Positions 1 through 7,457 of a stretch of DNA of 10,420 bases are shown here, piece after piece. The stretch comes from Victivallales bacterium (GTDB lineage Bacteria > Verrucomicrobiota > Lentisphaeria > Oligosphaerales > Oligosphaeraceae), in NCBI GenBank assembly GCA_017615955.1, contig JAFZZD010000220.1:1-10420 (forward strand), written 5' to 3'. Every line of letters starts with the position of its first letter. Position 1 is the stretch's first letter. The notes under the pieces are model-generated. The model did not search any database. It had not been told where the DNA came from and saw only the letters and a list, made by a program, of their open reading frames with translations. The position numbers and the translations under genes were made by a program.

Positions 1-661
1 CGTACTTGCCTTCGGCGGTCTTGTTGTACTGCATGAACACGTCGTTCCATATCTCAACCCACTTTCCGCAGCCGCATGCGGGACCGCAGTTTGGGCCGCA
101 GTCCGGCCTGTCCAATGGCACGAACATCTCGGTGTCCGGACCGCATGGACCGGTCTGCCCGGCTGGCCCCCACCAGTTGTCCTCTTTGCCAAGATAGTAG
201 ATGTTCTTTTCAGGAATGCCCAGGGACATCCAGATGCCGGCCGCCTCTGTGTCGCGCGGTGCGTTTTCATCGCCGGCGAAGCAGGTCACCTTGATTTCTT
301 CAGGTGTGAAGCCCAGTTCCTTTGTCAGGAACTCGAAGCTCATGGAGATGGCCTCTTTCTTGAAATAGTCGCCCAGAGACCAGTTGCCCAGCATTTCAAA
401 GAATGTGAGGTGGAAGGGGTCGCCCACTTCGTCAATGTCACCTGTGCGGAGGCACTTCTGCACGTCTGTCAGGCGCTTGCCGGCGGGGTGCTTTTCGCCC
501 AGCAGGTATGGCACCAGCGGGTGCATTCCAGCCGTGGTGAACAGGCAGGTGGGGTCGTTTTCAGGTATCAATGATGAACTTTTTATTTCAGCGTGCCCGT
601 GGCGCACGAAGAAGTCCAGGAATTTACGGCGGAGTTGCGCCGCAGTGATGGCTTGTCTCAT
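1..661 (-). CDS. alaS: Alanine--tRNA ligase, N-terminal 220 residues (runs off left edge)
   Basis: Cytoplasmic class II aminoacyl-tRNA synthetase that charges tRNA-Ala. The visible 220 codons cover the start of the catalytic domain. I see RRKFLDFF near residues 11-18, [15 protein letters not shown] at 41-55, [15 protein letters not shown] at 67-81 and [17 protein letters not shown] at 88-104, followed by [14 protein letters not shown] at 165-178 and [12 protein letters not shown] at 201-212. All are strongly diagnostic of AlaRS. A Cys-rich insert (C188, C192, C196, C198) precedes the WVEIWN block and could bind zinc; it resembles the form seen in a subset of bacterial AlaRS. The frame stays open to base 2, so the catalytic C-terminus, editing domain and full length (short or about 875-residue form) cannot be judged. 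The start is ATG at 659-661, with AGGAG 12 nt upstream and an extended -10 box further up. It follows cysS on the same strand after 334 nt. Confidence 0.97.
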   Translation of the reverse strand, partial: MRQAITAAQLRRKFLDFFVRHGHAEIKSSSLIPENDPTCLFTTAGMHPLVPYLLGEKHPAGKRLTDVQKCLRTGDIDEVGDPFHLTFFEMLGNWSLGDYFKKEAISMSFEFLTKELGFTPEEIKVTCFAGDENAPRDTEAAGIWMSLGIPEKNIYYLGKEDNWWGPAGQTGPCGPDTEMFVPLDRPDCGPNCGPACGCGKWVEIWNDVFMQYNKTAEGKY

Positions 662-673
662 TTTCTGTCAATT

Positions 674-678
674 CTCCT
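674..678 (-). promoter_or_regulatory. Shine-Dalgarno of alaS
   Basis: On the minus strand AAGGAGAA lies upstream of the alaS ATG. The AGGAG core is 12 nt from the start, slightly longer than usual. It supports the ATG at 661 and is one of only three convincing Shine-Dalgarno sites among the six genes here. Confidence 0.6.
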
Positions 679-692
679 TGATAATTCAAAGT

Positions 693-701
693 AATATACC
701 A
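693..701 (-). promoter_or_regulatory. Candidate extended -10 promoter of alaS
   Basis: The minus strand reads TGGTATATT, matching the extended -10 form TGnTATAAT with one mismatch. It would start transcription about 25 nt before the alaS ATG, leaving room for the ribosome site. There is no good -35 box at 16-18 bp. An alternative pair, TTGCCT and TAAATT with a 17-bp spacer, lies just upstream. This is inferred from sequence only. Confidence 0.4.
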
Positions 702-792
702 AAAACGCCATAATTTAATGCGTATGCCAAGATTAGGCAAGAGCCCAGATAATTTTTAGGTAATAATATTGGGGACATCCTTGAATTTTCCT

Positions 793-809
793 CCCCCCCC
801 CCCTTTTTT
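793..809. repeat. Homopolymer tract: C11 followed by T6
   Basis: Eleven consecutive C (793-803) are followed by six T (804-809), and CCT immediately precedes them. The tract lies about 130 nt upstream of the alaS ATG and about 90 nt upstream of its candidate -10 box. It is therefore outside the usual -35/-10 spacer where tract-length changes tune expression. Such runs are slippage-prone in replication and in sequencing, so the exact length is uncertain. Confidence 0.85.
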
Positions 810-886
810 ATCATTGGCTTTTTTGTCGTTGTTCTATTATTCGCAATTTAACTTCACAGATTTACCATAACTTTCACGAAGAAGCG

Positions 887-910
887 AAGGGACTAAAGAG
901 ATGAAGGGAC
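887..910 (+). repeat. GGAC short repeat cluster, plus-strand orientation
   Basis: Two copies of AAGGGAC are present, with the GGAC cores at 890-893 and 907-910. The spacing of 17 nt equals two periods of 8.5, as if one middle unit had decayed. The cluster has the opposite orientation to the one at 959-995 and supplies the left arm of the inverted repeat. Confidence 0.6.
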
Positions 911-970
911 GATATCCTCATGGTGCCTTGCAAAAACATAATTTTCGTCCTTCCAATTCTTTAGTCCCTT
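887..970. repeat. 26-bp imperfect inverted repeat downstream of cysS
   Basis: The arms are 887-912 and 945-970, identical at 22 of 26 positions when one is reverse-complemented. The outer 13 bp (887-899 with 958-970) match perfectly and the loop is 32 nt (913-944). It lies just after the cysS stop codon in the direction of transcription, so the transcript could fold into a long stem that may block exonucleases or end transcription. No U run follows the stem on the minus strand, so it is not a standard intrinsic terminator. The arms consist of GGAC/GTCC repeat units. Confidence 0.75.
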
Positions 971-995
971 GGTCCCTTTAGTCCATTAGTCCCTG
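959..995 (-). repeat. GGAC short tandem repeats abutting the cysS stop codon
   Basis: Read on the minus (cysS coding) strand, four units of the form AGGGACTA, ATGGACTA, AGGGACCA and AGGGACTA follow one another within a few bases of the TGA (plus bases 996-998). The GTCC cores on the plus strand begin at 964, 972, 981 and 989, a period of 8-9 bp. The units are imperfect but clearly related to those at 887-910, 8892-8909 and 10406-10420. Confidence 0.75.
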
Positions 996-2399
996 TCACT
1001 TTCTCTTGGGACGTGGGCCGTTGGGTGTGTCCTCCACAATCCAGCCCTTGGCGTCCAGGATGCCGCGGATCTCGTCTGCGCGGGCGAAGTTCTTTGCCTT
1101 GCGGGCTGCCTGCCTCTCGTTTGCCAAGTCGATGATTTCCTGCGGGATGCTGTCCCCGCTGTCAGGGGTGAACACCGCCAGCACCGTATCCATCTTGGCG
1201 AATGTGTCCAGTGCCAGTTGCGCCGCCTTGCCACCCAGCGCATCATTGTCCATCAACTTGTTGAGTTCGCGCAGCAGGTCAAACACCGCAGCAAGTGCTT
1301 CGGAAATGTTCAAGTCGTCCGCCAGACCATCGGCAAACTGCTTTTCCGCTTTGTCAAGCGCTGCCTTTGCCTCGTCAACGCCCTTGTCAGGCTTTGCGGC
1401 GGCCTCCTTGAGGCGCTGCAATGTGGTGTCGATTCTCTGCAATGCCGTGCGGGCATCGTCCAGTGCCTTCATTGAGAAGTTCAGGCTCTGGCGGTAGTGT
1501 GCGCCGATTAGAACCCAGCGTATTTCTCGGCCAGTGTAGCCCTTGTCCAGAATGTCCCTCAATGTGAAGAAATTGCCCAGTGACTTTGACATCTTCTGCC
1601 CCTCCACCATCAGGTGTGCACAGTGCAGCCAGTAGTTCACGAACTTGCAGCCGTTGGCGGCCTCGCTCTGTGCGATTTCGTCCTCGTGGTGCGGGAACAT
1701 GTTGTCTATGCCGCCGCAGTGTATGTCGAATGTCTTGCCAAGGTACTTGCTGCTCATGGCGGAGCATTCCAGGTGCCAGCCTGGGCGTCCCTTTCCCCAT
1801 GGGCTGTCCCATGCCACGTCGCCGTCGTTTTCGTCGTATGCCTTCCATAGCGCGAAGTCCGCCACGGATTCCTTTGCATACTCGTCCATCTTGACGCGTA
1901 CGCCAGAGCGCATCTGGCTATGGTCGATATGCACCAGCTGGCCGTATTTAGGCCATTTTGCGATGGAGAAATACACTGACTTGTCCTCGGCCTGGTATGC
2001 AATGCCCTTGTCAAAGAGCGCCTTGATAATCTCAATCATCTCTGGAATGTGCCTGGTGGCCTCTGGGTACACGTCGGCAGGAATGATGCGGAGTGTCTTG
2101 ATGTCGTCGAAGAATGCCTGCTTGTATTTCTTTGTGAAGTCATCCAGCGGGATGCCGGCGTTCTGTGAACCCTTGATGGTCTTGTCGTCCACATCCGTCA
2201 GGTTCATCACATGCTTGACCTTGTATCCGAAGTAGAGCAGCGTCCTCTTCAGAAGATCCTCGAACATATAGCATCTGAAGTTGCCTATGTGGGCGAAGTT
2301 ATAGACTGTTGGGCCGCAGGTGTAAAGACCTGTCTTCCCTTCTTCGATTGACTTGTAATCCTCTGGTAGATGCGAAAGCGAATTGTAGAATCTCAACAT
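996..2399 (-). CDS. cysS: Cysteine--tRNA ligase
   Basis: Cytoplasmic class I aminoacyl-tRNA synthetase that activates cysteine and attaches it to tRNA-Cys. At 467 residues it is full length (E. coli 461). The N-terminal Rossmann fold has YTCGPTVYNFAHIGNFR; C28 is the first zinc ligand and the signature reads HIGN rather than HIGH, a variant I recall from other bacterial CysRS. WHLECSAM at 209-216 (C212) and FPHHEDEIAQSE at 235-246 (H237, E241) supply the other zinc ligands, by alignment to E. coli C209, H234 and E238. KMSKS is at 269-273. The C-terminal helical region ends with a basic tail. The start is ATG at 2397-2399 with GGAG 7 nt upstream. It begins 15 nt after the permease stop, so it is probably the last gene of the leftward unit. 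Confidence 0.98.
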   Translation of the reverse strand: MLRFYNSLSHLPEDYKSIEEGKTGLYTCGPTVYNFAHIGNFRCYMFEDLLKRTLLYFGYKVKHVMNLTDVDDKTIKGSQNAGIPLDDFTKKYKQAFFDDIKTLRIIPADVYPEATRHIPEMIEIIKALFDKGIAYQAEDKSVYFSIAKWPKYGQLVHIDHSQMRSGVRVKMDEYAKESVADFALWKAYDENDGDVAWDSPWGKGRPGWHLECSAMSSKYLGKTFDIHCGGIDNMFPHHEDEIAQSEAANGCKFVNYWLHCAHLMVEGQKMSKSLGNFFTLRDILDKGYTGREIRWVLIGAHYRQSLNFSMKALDDARTALQRIDTTLQRLKEAAAKPDKGVDEAKAALDKAEKQFADGLADDLNISEALAAVFDLLRELNKLMDNDALGGKAAQLALDTFAKMDTVLAVFTPDSGDSIPQEIIDLANERQAARKAKNFARADEIRGILDAKGWIVEDTPNGPRPKRK

Positions 2400-2406
2400 T
2401 GTCTTT

Positions 2407-2410
2407 CTCC
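2407..2410 (-). promoter_or_regulatory. Shine-Dalgarno of cysS
   Basis: GGAG on the minus strand lies 7 nt before the cysS ATG, within the 15-nt gap after the permease stop codon. It fixes the start and fits translation from a shared transcript. Confidence 0.65.
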
Positions 2411-2414
2411 TAAT

Positions 2415-3320
2415 TTATTTTCTGGTAAACAGTCTATTCAAGAACAGGTATTTCGGCGGCACTTGCGCAAGGATGATTGCCGCGAAGATTATGATGCAGC
2501 CCCATATCTCGCGGCAAGTCATGTTCTCACCCAGGTAAAGTGCTCCCGCCAGCGCCGCGAACACCGCCTCCATGGACATGATCAGCGAGGCGACCACTGG
2601 ATGTGTGCCGCTCTGCCCCACCACCTGCAATGTGTATGCAATGCCGCTGGACATCACGCCCAGATAGAGTATGGGTCCCCAGCAGGACAGCACCTCGGAC
2701 GGCACGATTTTTTCCGTGCATACCGCAAACAGCAGTGACACCACGCCTGACGCAAAGAATTGCAGGCAGGCCAGTTTCAGGCAGTCCACCTTTGGCGCAA
2801 AGTAGTCAATTGACATGATGTGCATCGTAAAAAGAACCGCGCACACGCAGAGCCACACATCGCCTTTGCCCATGGCACCGCCAGTCTCCTTGAAGCACAG
2901 CAGGTACATTCCCCACAGCGCCAGGAATGCACTGGCGAACATGAGCAAGGTTGGCCTTTTGCCAATGAAAAGCCCTGCAAACGGCACTAGAATTATGTAC
3001 AGCGCAGTCAGAAAGCCCGCCTTTCCCACTGTGGTATGGGCGATGCCATATTGCTGCGCCATGCTTGCCAGTCCCAGCAGCACGCCACACAGCACTCCTC
3101 CTTTCAGAAGCAGTTTTCCATTGCCGCTGTTGCCGCCTGTCTTTAGCAAAGCCTTCAGCAGCATAATGCATGGTATCAGCACAATGCCGCCGACAAAGCT
3201 GCGCACTGCGGTCAGCGTGAACGCGCCGATTGCCTTTCCCCCAAGGGATTGCGCCACGAATGCCGTGCCCCAGATGAAGGCGGTAATCGTGAGCAGCATT
3301 GGATGGAGGAAACGCTTCAT
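2415..3320 (-). CDS. EamA-type DMT-superfamily permease
   Basis: A 301-residue integral inner-membrane protein of the drug/metabolite transporter superfamily. The N-terminal helix with AFIWGTAFVAQ (residues 14-24) is typical of the first EamA repeat. The sequence alternates hydrophobic spans with short polar loops, consistent with about ten helices in two EamA repeats (roughly 10-145 and 155-290), and the C-terminus is basic (NRLFTRK). The family exports amino acids, metabolites or toxic compounds, but the substrate cannot be read from sequence. Proximity to cysS makes a link to cysteine conceivable, but this is only a guess. No Shine-Dalgarno precedes the ATG at 3318-3320; the upstream bases are A-rich and the SNF2 stop is 12 nt away, so translational coupling is likely. 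Confidence 0.9.
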   Translation of the reverse strand: MKRFLHPMLLTITAFIWGTAFVAQSLGGKAIGAFTLTAVRSFVGGIVLIPCIMLLKALLKTGGNSGNGKLLLKGGVLCGVLLGLASMAQQYGIAHTTVGKAGFLTALYIILVPFAGLFIGKRPTLLMFASAFLALWGMYLLCFKETGGAMGKGDVWLCVCAVLFTMHIMSIDYFAPKVDCLKLACLQFFASGVVSLLFAVCTEKIVPSEVLSCWGPILYLGVMSSGIAYTLQVVGQSGTHPVVASLIMSMEAVFAALAGALYLGENMTCREIWGCIIIFAAIILAQVPPKYLFLNRLFTRK

Positions 3321-3330
3321 TTTTGCAAAA
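3321..3330. repeat. 10-bp palindrome in the SNF2-permease gap
   Basis: TTTTGCAAAA, a perfect palindrome, fills most of the 12-nt spacer immediately before the permease ATG. It may simply reflect the A-rich context common before starts in this window. It is too short to call an operator. Confidence 0.3.
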
Positions 3331-3332
3331 CG

Positions 3333-6300
3333 TCAGTTGCTGTCCCTTTTTGCGGCGGTGGTCAGCAGGCGCATGAGTTCGTCGATGCCCACCTTTTCAA
3401 GTGTGTCAGTTCCGGCCAGCAAATTGTCCGCCAAATCCCGTTTGCTCTGGTGCAGCTTGAGGATTTCGTCCTCAATGGTGTTCTGCGTGATGAGCCTGTA
3501 GATTGTGACTGGCTTGTCCTGTCCAATGCGGTATGCCCTGTCCGACGCCTGGTCTTCCACGGCGGGATTCCACCATGGGTCCAGATGTATGACATAGTCC
3601 GCCGCAGTCAGGTTCAGGCCCAGGCCGCCCGCTTTCAGCGAAATCAGGAAGACATCGCCTTCGCCGGCCTGGAATGCCTTCACCGCCTCCAGGCGCTCGT
3701 TCATTGGGGTCGCTCCATCCAGGTACTGGTATTTGATATCCCTGCTTTCAATTTCAGGACGAACCAGTTCCAGATGCTTCACAAACTGGCTGAACACCAG
3801 GATCTTGTGCCCGCCGGAAATCAGTTCCTCCAGCAATTCCGTGAAGGTGTTCATCTTGGAGCTGGCAATTGGCGAATCAGGCAGTATGAGCCTGGGATTG
3901 CAGGCCGCCTGGCGCAGTTTTGTGATTGCCGCGATTACGCGGATGTGCAGATGGTCCGCCTCGTCGCCATAGCCGCGTATCTCGTCCACCAGCTGTGAGC
4001 GCAACGCCTCGTAGAATGTCCATTCCTCGTCGGACATTGCCACGTGCAACTGTATTTCCGTCTTGGGGGGCAAGTCTGTGAGCACCTGGGACTTGCGTCT
4101 GCGCAGTATGAATGGCGACACGATTGCAGTAAGGCGCTTCAATGTGTCCTTGTCGTCGTTCTTTTCAATCGGTATGGCGAACTGCTCCTGGAATGTGTTG
4201 TGGGAGCCGAGAAGCCCAGGATTGATGAAGTTGAATATGCTCCATAATTCACTCAGGTTGTTCTCCATTGGAGTGCCGGTGGTGACAATTCTGAAGCGGG
4301 CGTTCAGCTTGACGGCCGCCCTGGAACGCTTTGTGTTGTGGTTCTTGATGGCCTGCGCCTCGTCCAGTACCGCGATACGCCAGTCAATCTTGTCGAATTC
4401 CTCGGCTTCGCTCTGCAACAGGCCGTAACTTGCCACCAGCACCTTCCTGGGTCCCATGCTTTGCAGTATCTTGAGACGCTTGATGCCACCGAACACAATG
4501 GGTTCAAGCGTAGGCGCAAAGCGGTTGATTTCCTGTACCCAGTTCGGGCAAACCGAGGTGGGCGCCACAATGAGGACAGGACCCTCGTTGGCCTTGGACA
4601 GAATGAATGCAATGGTTTGGATTGTCTTGCCCAGTCCCATATCGTCCGCCAGGCAGGCGCCCGCATGCCATGCATCCAGACGGAACAGCCAGGTATAGCC
4701 CTCCTTCTGGTATGGGCGCAGTGTGGCCTTCAGTGTGCTGGGCAGGTCAGGAACCAGGGACATGGCCTTCTGTATTTTGTTTGCCTTGTCGGACCAGCTG
4801 CCGCGCTCGTCCTCTGGAGTGCAGTCCTGCAGCAGACGTTCCATGAATGGCAGCGCAAAGTTGTTGAAGCGCAGCATGCCGCTTTCCTCGTCCTCGTATG
4901 TTACTGCCGCGAAGTCATCCAGGCGTTTTCTGAATGAGTCCGCCAGGGCAATGATCTGCCCGTCGTCCAGTTGCAGGAAGTTGCCAGGCTGCTTCCTTGA
5001 GGCCGCGATGATTTCCTTCATTGAAATGAGCAGCCCGTCATCCACCTTGATAGTGCCGTCCAGCGAGAACCAGTCGTTGCTCGACTTGCAGTGCATTGTG
5101 ACATCCTTCATTGATATGCGCCTGGAAATACGGAGTTTCCTGTTCTCCGGCCAGTGCACTTGCACCTGCTTTGAGATGTTGTGCAGCGCCAGGGTGAACT
5201 GGCAGCACAGGTCCAATGAGTTGAGTTCCCAGGACCATTGGCCAATGGAATTGCTTTCGTTCAATACCTCGCACAGCAGAATCACAATGTTCGCCTGCTC
5301 GTCTTCCGCATTGAAGTCGCGGACATAACGCTCCAGCGAGCTGCCAATCAAGGTCAGCATCTCGCTTGGGCCGGATGCGGGCCTGTAGAATTCCTGCAAG
5401 TTGGGGAATGGGCGCATCAGCATTTCGACGCGCATGGTGTCTTCTCCGGGAATGAGGCGCAGGTGCGGTGTCAAGTCCGTCTTCTGGGGCTTTATGCCAA
5501 GCAGGTCCATGTTCACGTATGAAAACACGCGGAATGCCTCCGCCAGCGGACGTATAATCTGTGCCGAATCCGAGGCAATGGACTTGGGCGCTTGGAAGGA
5601 GTTGCCTATTTCCTGGAGTATCTCCTTGTGCATGTCCGAGAAGTCATATAAAAGCAGATCACCCTGTGTATCCTTTTCAGTCACAAAGTTGTATGGATTG
5701 CCATTGAACTGTGGATAGATGCCGAACTGGAGCTGGTCCCCGTCCTCGCGTATTGCCAGAATGGGCTTCATCAGCTTGCACTGGAATGGTGTTGGATTGG
5801 CATTGTCCCAGTACAGGTTGGGATGGCCAGGCAGTGCCTTCACTGCCTGCAACATGTGGAAATATCCCTGCGCATCCCGCACTTCCGCCGAGAAGCTCCT
5901 GTTGTATTCCTGGGCGATTATGTTGCAGATCACCTTGTCATGATTGCTGAGGAACGAGGGCAGGGACTGCTGGTCAAGGCATTTCGCCAGCGGGAATGGA
6001 CGCCCCTTGTTCCAGTGTCCACGCTTGCTCATGCGCTGTTCCACTGGGCGTATTTTGACCGGGCAGAGCAGGTCGTTTTCATCGTATGCGCAAAGCCACG
6101 CCAGCCTGAGTTCGTTGTTGTCCCTGGGTTTCTTCAGTATTTCGTTCAGCTTGTCAATGGCACGCTTCCAAGGTGGCCTCATCGTGAAGCAGCCAGTCAG
6201 CACCGAGGTCAAATCTGTCTTGACACCGCGGAAGTTCGCCGTGGCCGCCTGCATTTCATTTTGCAGCCAGGGATAATTCTCCAGCAATGGGCTGAAGCGT

Positions 6301-7418
6301 GCCGTGTTTTCCAGCAATTGGGAGGCCCCCAATTGCTCATTGGCCATATCGACAAAGAACGAGAAGTAGTCCGCCAGTGGCGTGTTTTCCTTCTGTGCCT
6401 CTGGGTTTGGCTGCAATACGAACTTGCCAAGATGCGAGGCCAGTTTGCGGTATGCCATGCCCAGATACGGAGTGCTGAACGCATCTTGAGCCAGTTTCCC
6501 GGCACGCTCGAAATATTTGCCGCCTTGCTTCATCAGGGCGAATATGTAGAAGATGCCGCAAATGCTCCTGAAATATGCGTTGGCCTGGTCGGGAGCCTTC
6601 CTCATTCGGTCCAATATCTCCTGGTAAAGTTCAATGGATTCCTCGTTTTCACCTTGCATGAAGTAAATCCACGCATAGCGCAGTTCTCTGGAATCGCCCT
6701 TGAGCGGCTTCAGCATTTCCTCCGCCTTGTCGATTTTCCCCTGGAGCAGGAATATGTCCACCAGAGCCAATTTTGCGCTCTCGTCTGCCTTGTCTATGTT
6801 TTCCATAAGCGACTGCTCCCAAAGGGATGTGTCCCAAAGATTGGCCGCAGCCATGGGCAGGAAACTTCCTGCTGCAAAGGAAAGGAGTTGTGGCGGCAGC
6901 TTGGAGATCCAGGCCGAATTGATGTGGTGCTCCAGAAACGCCAGTGGCTCCGCCGTCCTGAACGCATCTGGAAAGTTCTTCAGGAGAATCTTCAGGCTGC
7001 GCAAGAAAGACTGCAGGTTCTTTGCATAGAAGTAGTTGCGTATGTCACGCATAAGGCAGCCACGCAGGTTGGGAGACGACTGCCACGGCAGTATCTCTGC
7101 GACGGTGTCTGCTATTGCAGGATGCTTGTGTATGACCGTATAGGCAAACTGCTCACGGAGACGCTTGTCTATGACCTGTATTGTATTGTCCTGCCCGTCG
7201 TTGAGTTCCTTCACCTCGTTCTGCCTTTGGGGCGGAGCCATGTTCTCTGTGGTGAAACTGCCCAGGAACATGTTGTCCGTCAGCAATGGCAATGCCTTGC
7301 GTATGTTTTCGTTCCTGAACAGGCGCACGGCGTCCTGCTTGGTGGCTGGCATCATAATAAGGGACAGCAGCGATAGGTAGTTGTCCCATTCTTTATTGGA
7401 AAATGAACTTACTGGCAT
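3333..7418 (-). CDS. SNF2-family (Swi2/Snf2) ATPase with large N-terminal extension
   Basis: A 1361-residue protein whose C-terminal half is a complete SNF2 ATPase/translocase. DDMGLGKT at 925-932 is motif I with K931, LDEAQ at 1018-1022 is motif II, TGTPMENN at 1047-1054 is motif III, SPFILRRRKSQVLTDLPPK at 1101-1119 is a typical SNF2 block, SLKAGGLGLNLT at 1260-1271 is motif V and DRAYRIGQ at 1293-1300 is motif VI. Such proteins use ATP to move along double-stranded DNA and remodel or strip bound proteins. WFSLDGTIKVDDG at 783-795 and FLQLDDGQII at 814-823 resemble the region found next to the ATPase core in bacterial SNF2 proteins. Residues about 215-310 look like TPR-type helical repeats. 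The rest of the N-terminus is unassigned and I see no SWIM zinc motif. The gene starts 39 nt after miaB and has no Shine-Dalgarno. The cellular role is unknown. Confidence 0.93.
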   Translation of the reverse strand: MPVSSFSNKEWDNYLSLLSLIMMPATKQDAVRLFRNENIRKALPLLTDNMFLGSFTTENMAPPQRQNEVKELNDGQDNTIQVIDKRLREQFAYTVIHKHPAIADTVAEILPWQSSPNLRGCLMRDIRNYFYAKNLQSFLRSLKILLKNFPDAFRTAEPLAFLEHHINSAWISKLPPQLLSFAAGSFLPMAAANLWDTSLWEQSLMENIDKADESAKLALVDIFLLQGKIDKAEEMLKPLKGDSRELRYAWIYFMQGENEESIELYQEILDRMRKAPDQANAYFRSICGIFYIFALMKQGGKYFERAGKLAQDAFSTPYLGMAYRKLASHLGKFVLQPNPEAQKENTPLADYFSFFVDMANEQLGASQLLENTARFSPLLENYPWLQNEMQAATANFRGVKTDLTSVLTGCFTMRPPWKRAIDKLNEILKKPRDNNELRLAWLCAYDENDLLCPVKIRPVEQRMSKRGHWNKGRPFPLAKCLDQQSLPSFLSNHDKVICNIIAQEYNRSFSAEVRDAQGYFHMLQAVKALPGHPNLYWDNANPTPFQCKLMKPILAIREDGDQLQFGIYPQFNGNPYNFVTEKDTQGDLLLYDFSDMHKEILQEIGNSFQAPKSIASDSAQIIRPLAEAFRVFSYVNMDLLGIKPQKTDLTPHLRLIPGEDTMRVEMLMRPFPNLQEFYRPASGPSEMLTLIGSSLERYVRDFNAEDEQANIVILLCEVLNESNSIGQWSWELNSLDLCCQFTLALHNISKQVQVHWPENRKLRISRRISMKDVTMHCKSSNDWFSLDGTIKVDDGLLISMKEIIAASRKQPGNFLQLDDGQIIALADSFRKRLDDFAAVTYEDEESGMLRFNNFALPFMERLLQDCTPEDERGSWSDKANKIQKAMSLVPDLPSTLKATLRPYQKEGYTWLFRLDAWHAGACLADDMGLGKTIQTIAFILSKANEGPVLIVAPTSVCPNWVQEINRFAPTLEPIVFGGIKRLKILQSMGPRKVLVASYGLLQSEAEEFDKIDWRIAVLDEAQAIKNHNTKRSRAAVKLNARFRIVTTGTPMENNLSELWSIFNFINPGLLGSHNTFQEQFAIPIEKNDDKDTLKRLTAIVSPFILRRRKSQVLTDLPPKTEIQLHVAMSDEEWTFYEALRSQLVDEIRGYGDEADHLHIRVIAAITKLRQAACNPRLILPDSPIASSKMNTFTELLEELISGGHKILVFSQFVKHLELVRPEIESRDIKYQYLDGATPMNERLEAVKAFQAGEGDVFLISLKAGGLGLNLTAADYVIHLDPWWNPAVEDQASDRAYRIGQDKPVTIYRLITQNTIEDEILKLHQSKRDLADNLLAGTDTLEKVGIDELMRLLTTAAKRDSN

Positions 7419-7427
7419 TTTGTCTTA

Positions 7428-7433
7428 ATTATA
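7428..7433 (-). promoter_or_regulatory. Consensus TATAAT box just upstream of the SNF2 ATG
   Basis: A perfect TATAAT lies 9 nt before the SNF2 start codon. TTGACG, overlapping the miaB stop, is 22 bp upstream, too far for a standard promoter, and the hexamer at 17 bp is GGCAAA. If used, transcription would begin within a few nt of the ATG, giving an essentially leaderless message. It may instead be a chance AT-rich match in a cotranscribed gap. Confidence 0.3.
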
Positions 7434-7457
7434 GTTCGTAATTGATGATATTTGCCG

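Larger units (their letters stand above)
662..995. other. alaS-cysS intergenic region
   Basis: This 334-nt AT-rich segment has no convincing gene. From left to right it holds the alaS ribosome site and promoter candidate (about 671-740), an 11-nt C tract followed by six T (793-809), an AT-rich stretch (about 810-870), and two opposed clusters of GGAC/GTCC short repeats forming an imperfect inverted repeat (887-970). The right cluster continues to the cysS stop codon. I saw no intrinsic terminator of the usual GC-stem plus U-run type for the upstream cysS transcript. Confidence 0.8.

Noticed and set aside
384..713. 109-codon plus-strand frame opposite the alaS start
   Set aside because: Antisense to strongly conserved AlaRS sequence and ending in the alaS promoter region.
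718..759. 13-codon plus-strand mini-ORF in the alaS-cysS gap
   Set aside because: Too short, no ribosome site and no genes downstream on that strand, so not a plausible leader peptide.
793..809. C11-T6 as an intrinsic terminator
   Set aside because: There is no matching G-rich arm to form a stem, and the T run is on the strand opposite to the transcribed genes.
887..995. CRISPR-like array
   Set aside because: The repeat units are 7-9 bp and contiguous, with no unique spacers and no cas genes.
1645..2235. 196-codon plus-strand frame opposite cysS
   Set aside because: Shadow of the CysRS coding frame; no motif and no ribosome site.
3249..3998. 249-codon plus-strand frame across the permease-SNF2 junction
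   Set aside because: It is antisense to conserved SNF2 motifs V and VI and the permease start; no recognisable protein features.
5823..7376. 517-codon open frame on the plus strand opposite the SNF2 N-terminal region
   Set aside because: It lies wholly antisense to a well-supported gene, has no ribosome site, and its Cys/His/Gln/Arg/Leu-rich composition with no motif is typical of a shadow frame created by codon bias on the other strand.
3333..7418. SNF2 ATPase as part of a DISARM-like or other phage-defence system
   Set aside because: No methylase, DUF1998-type partner, nuclease, phospholipase D or mobile-element gene is nearby; the neighbours are housekeeping genes.
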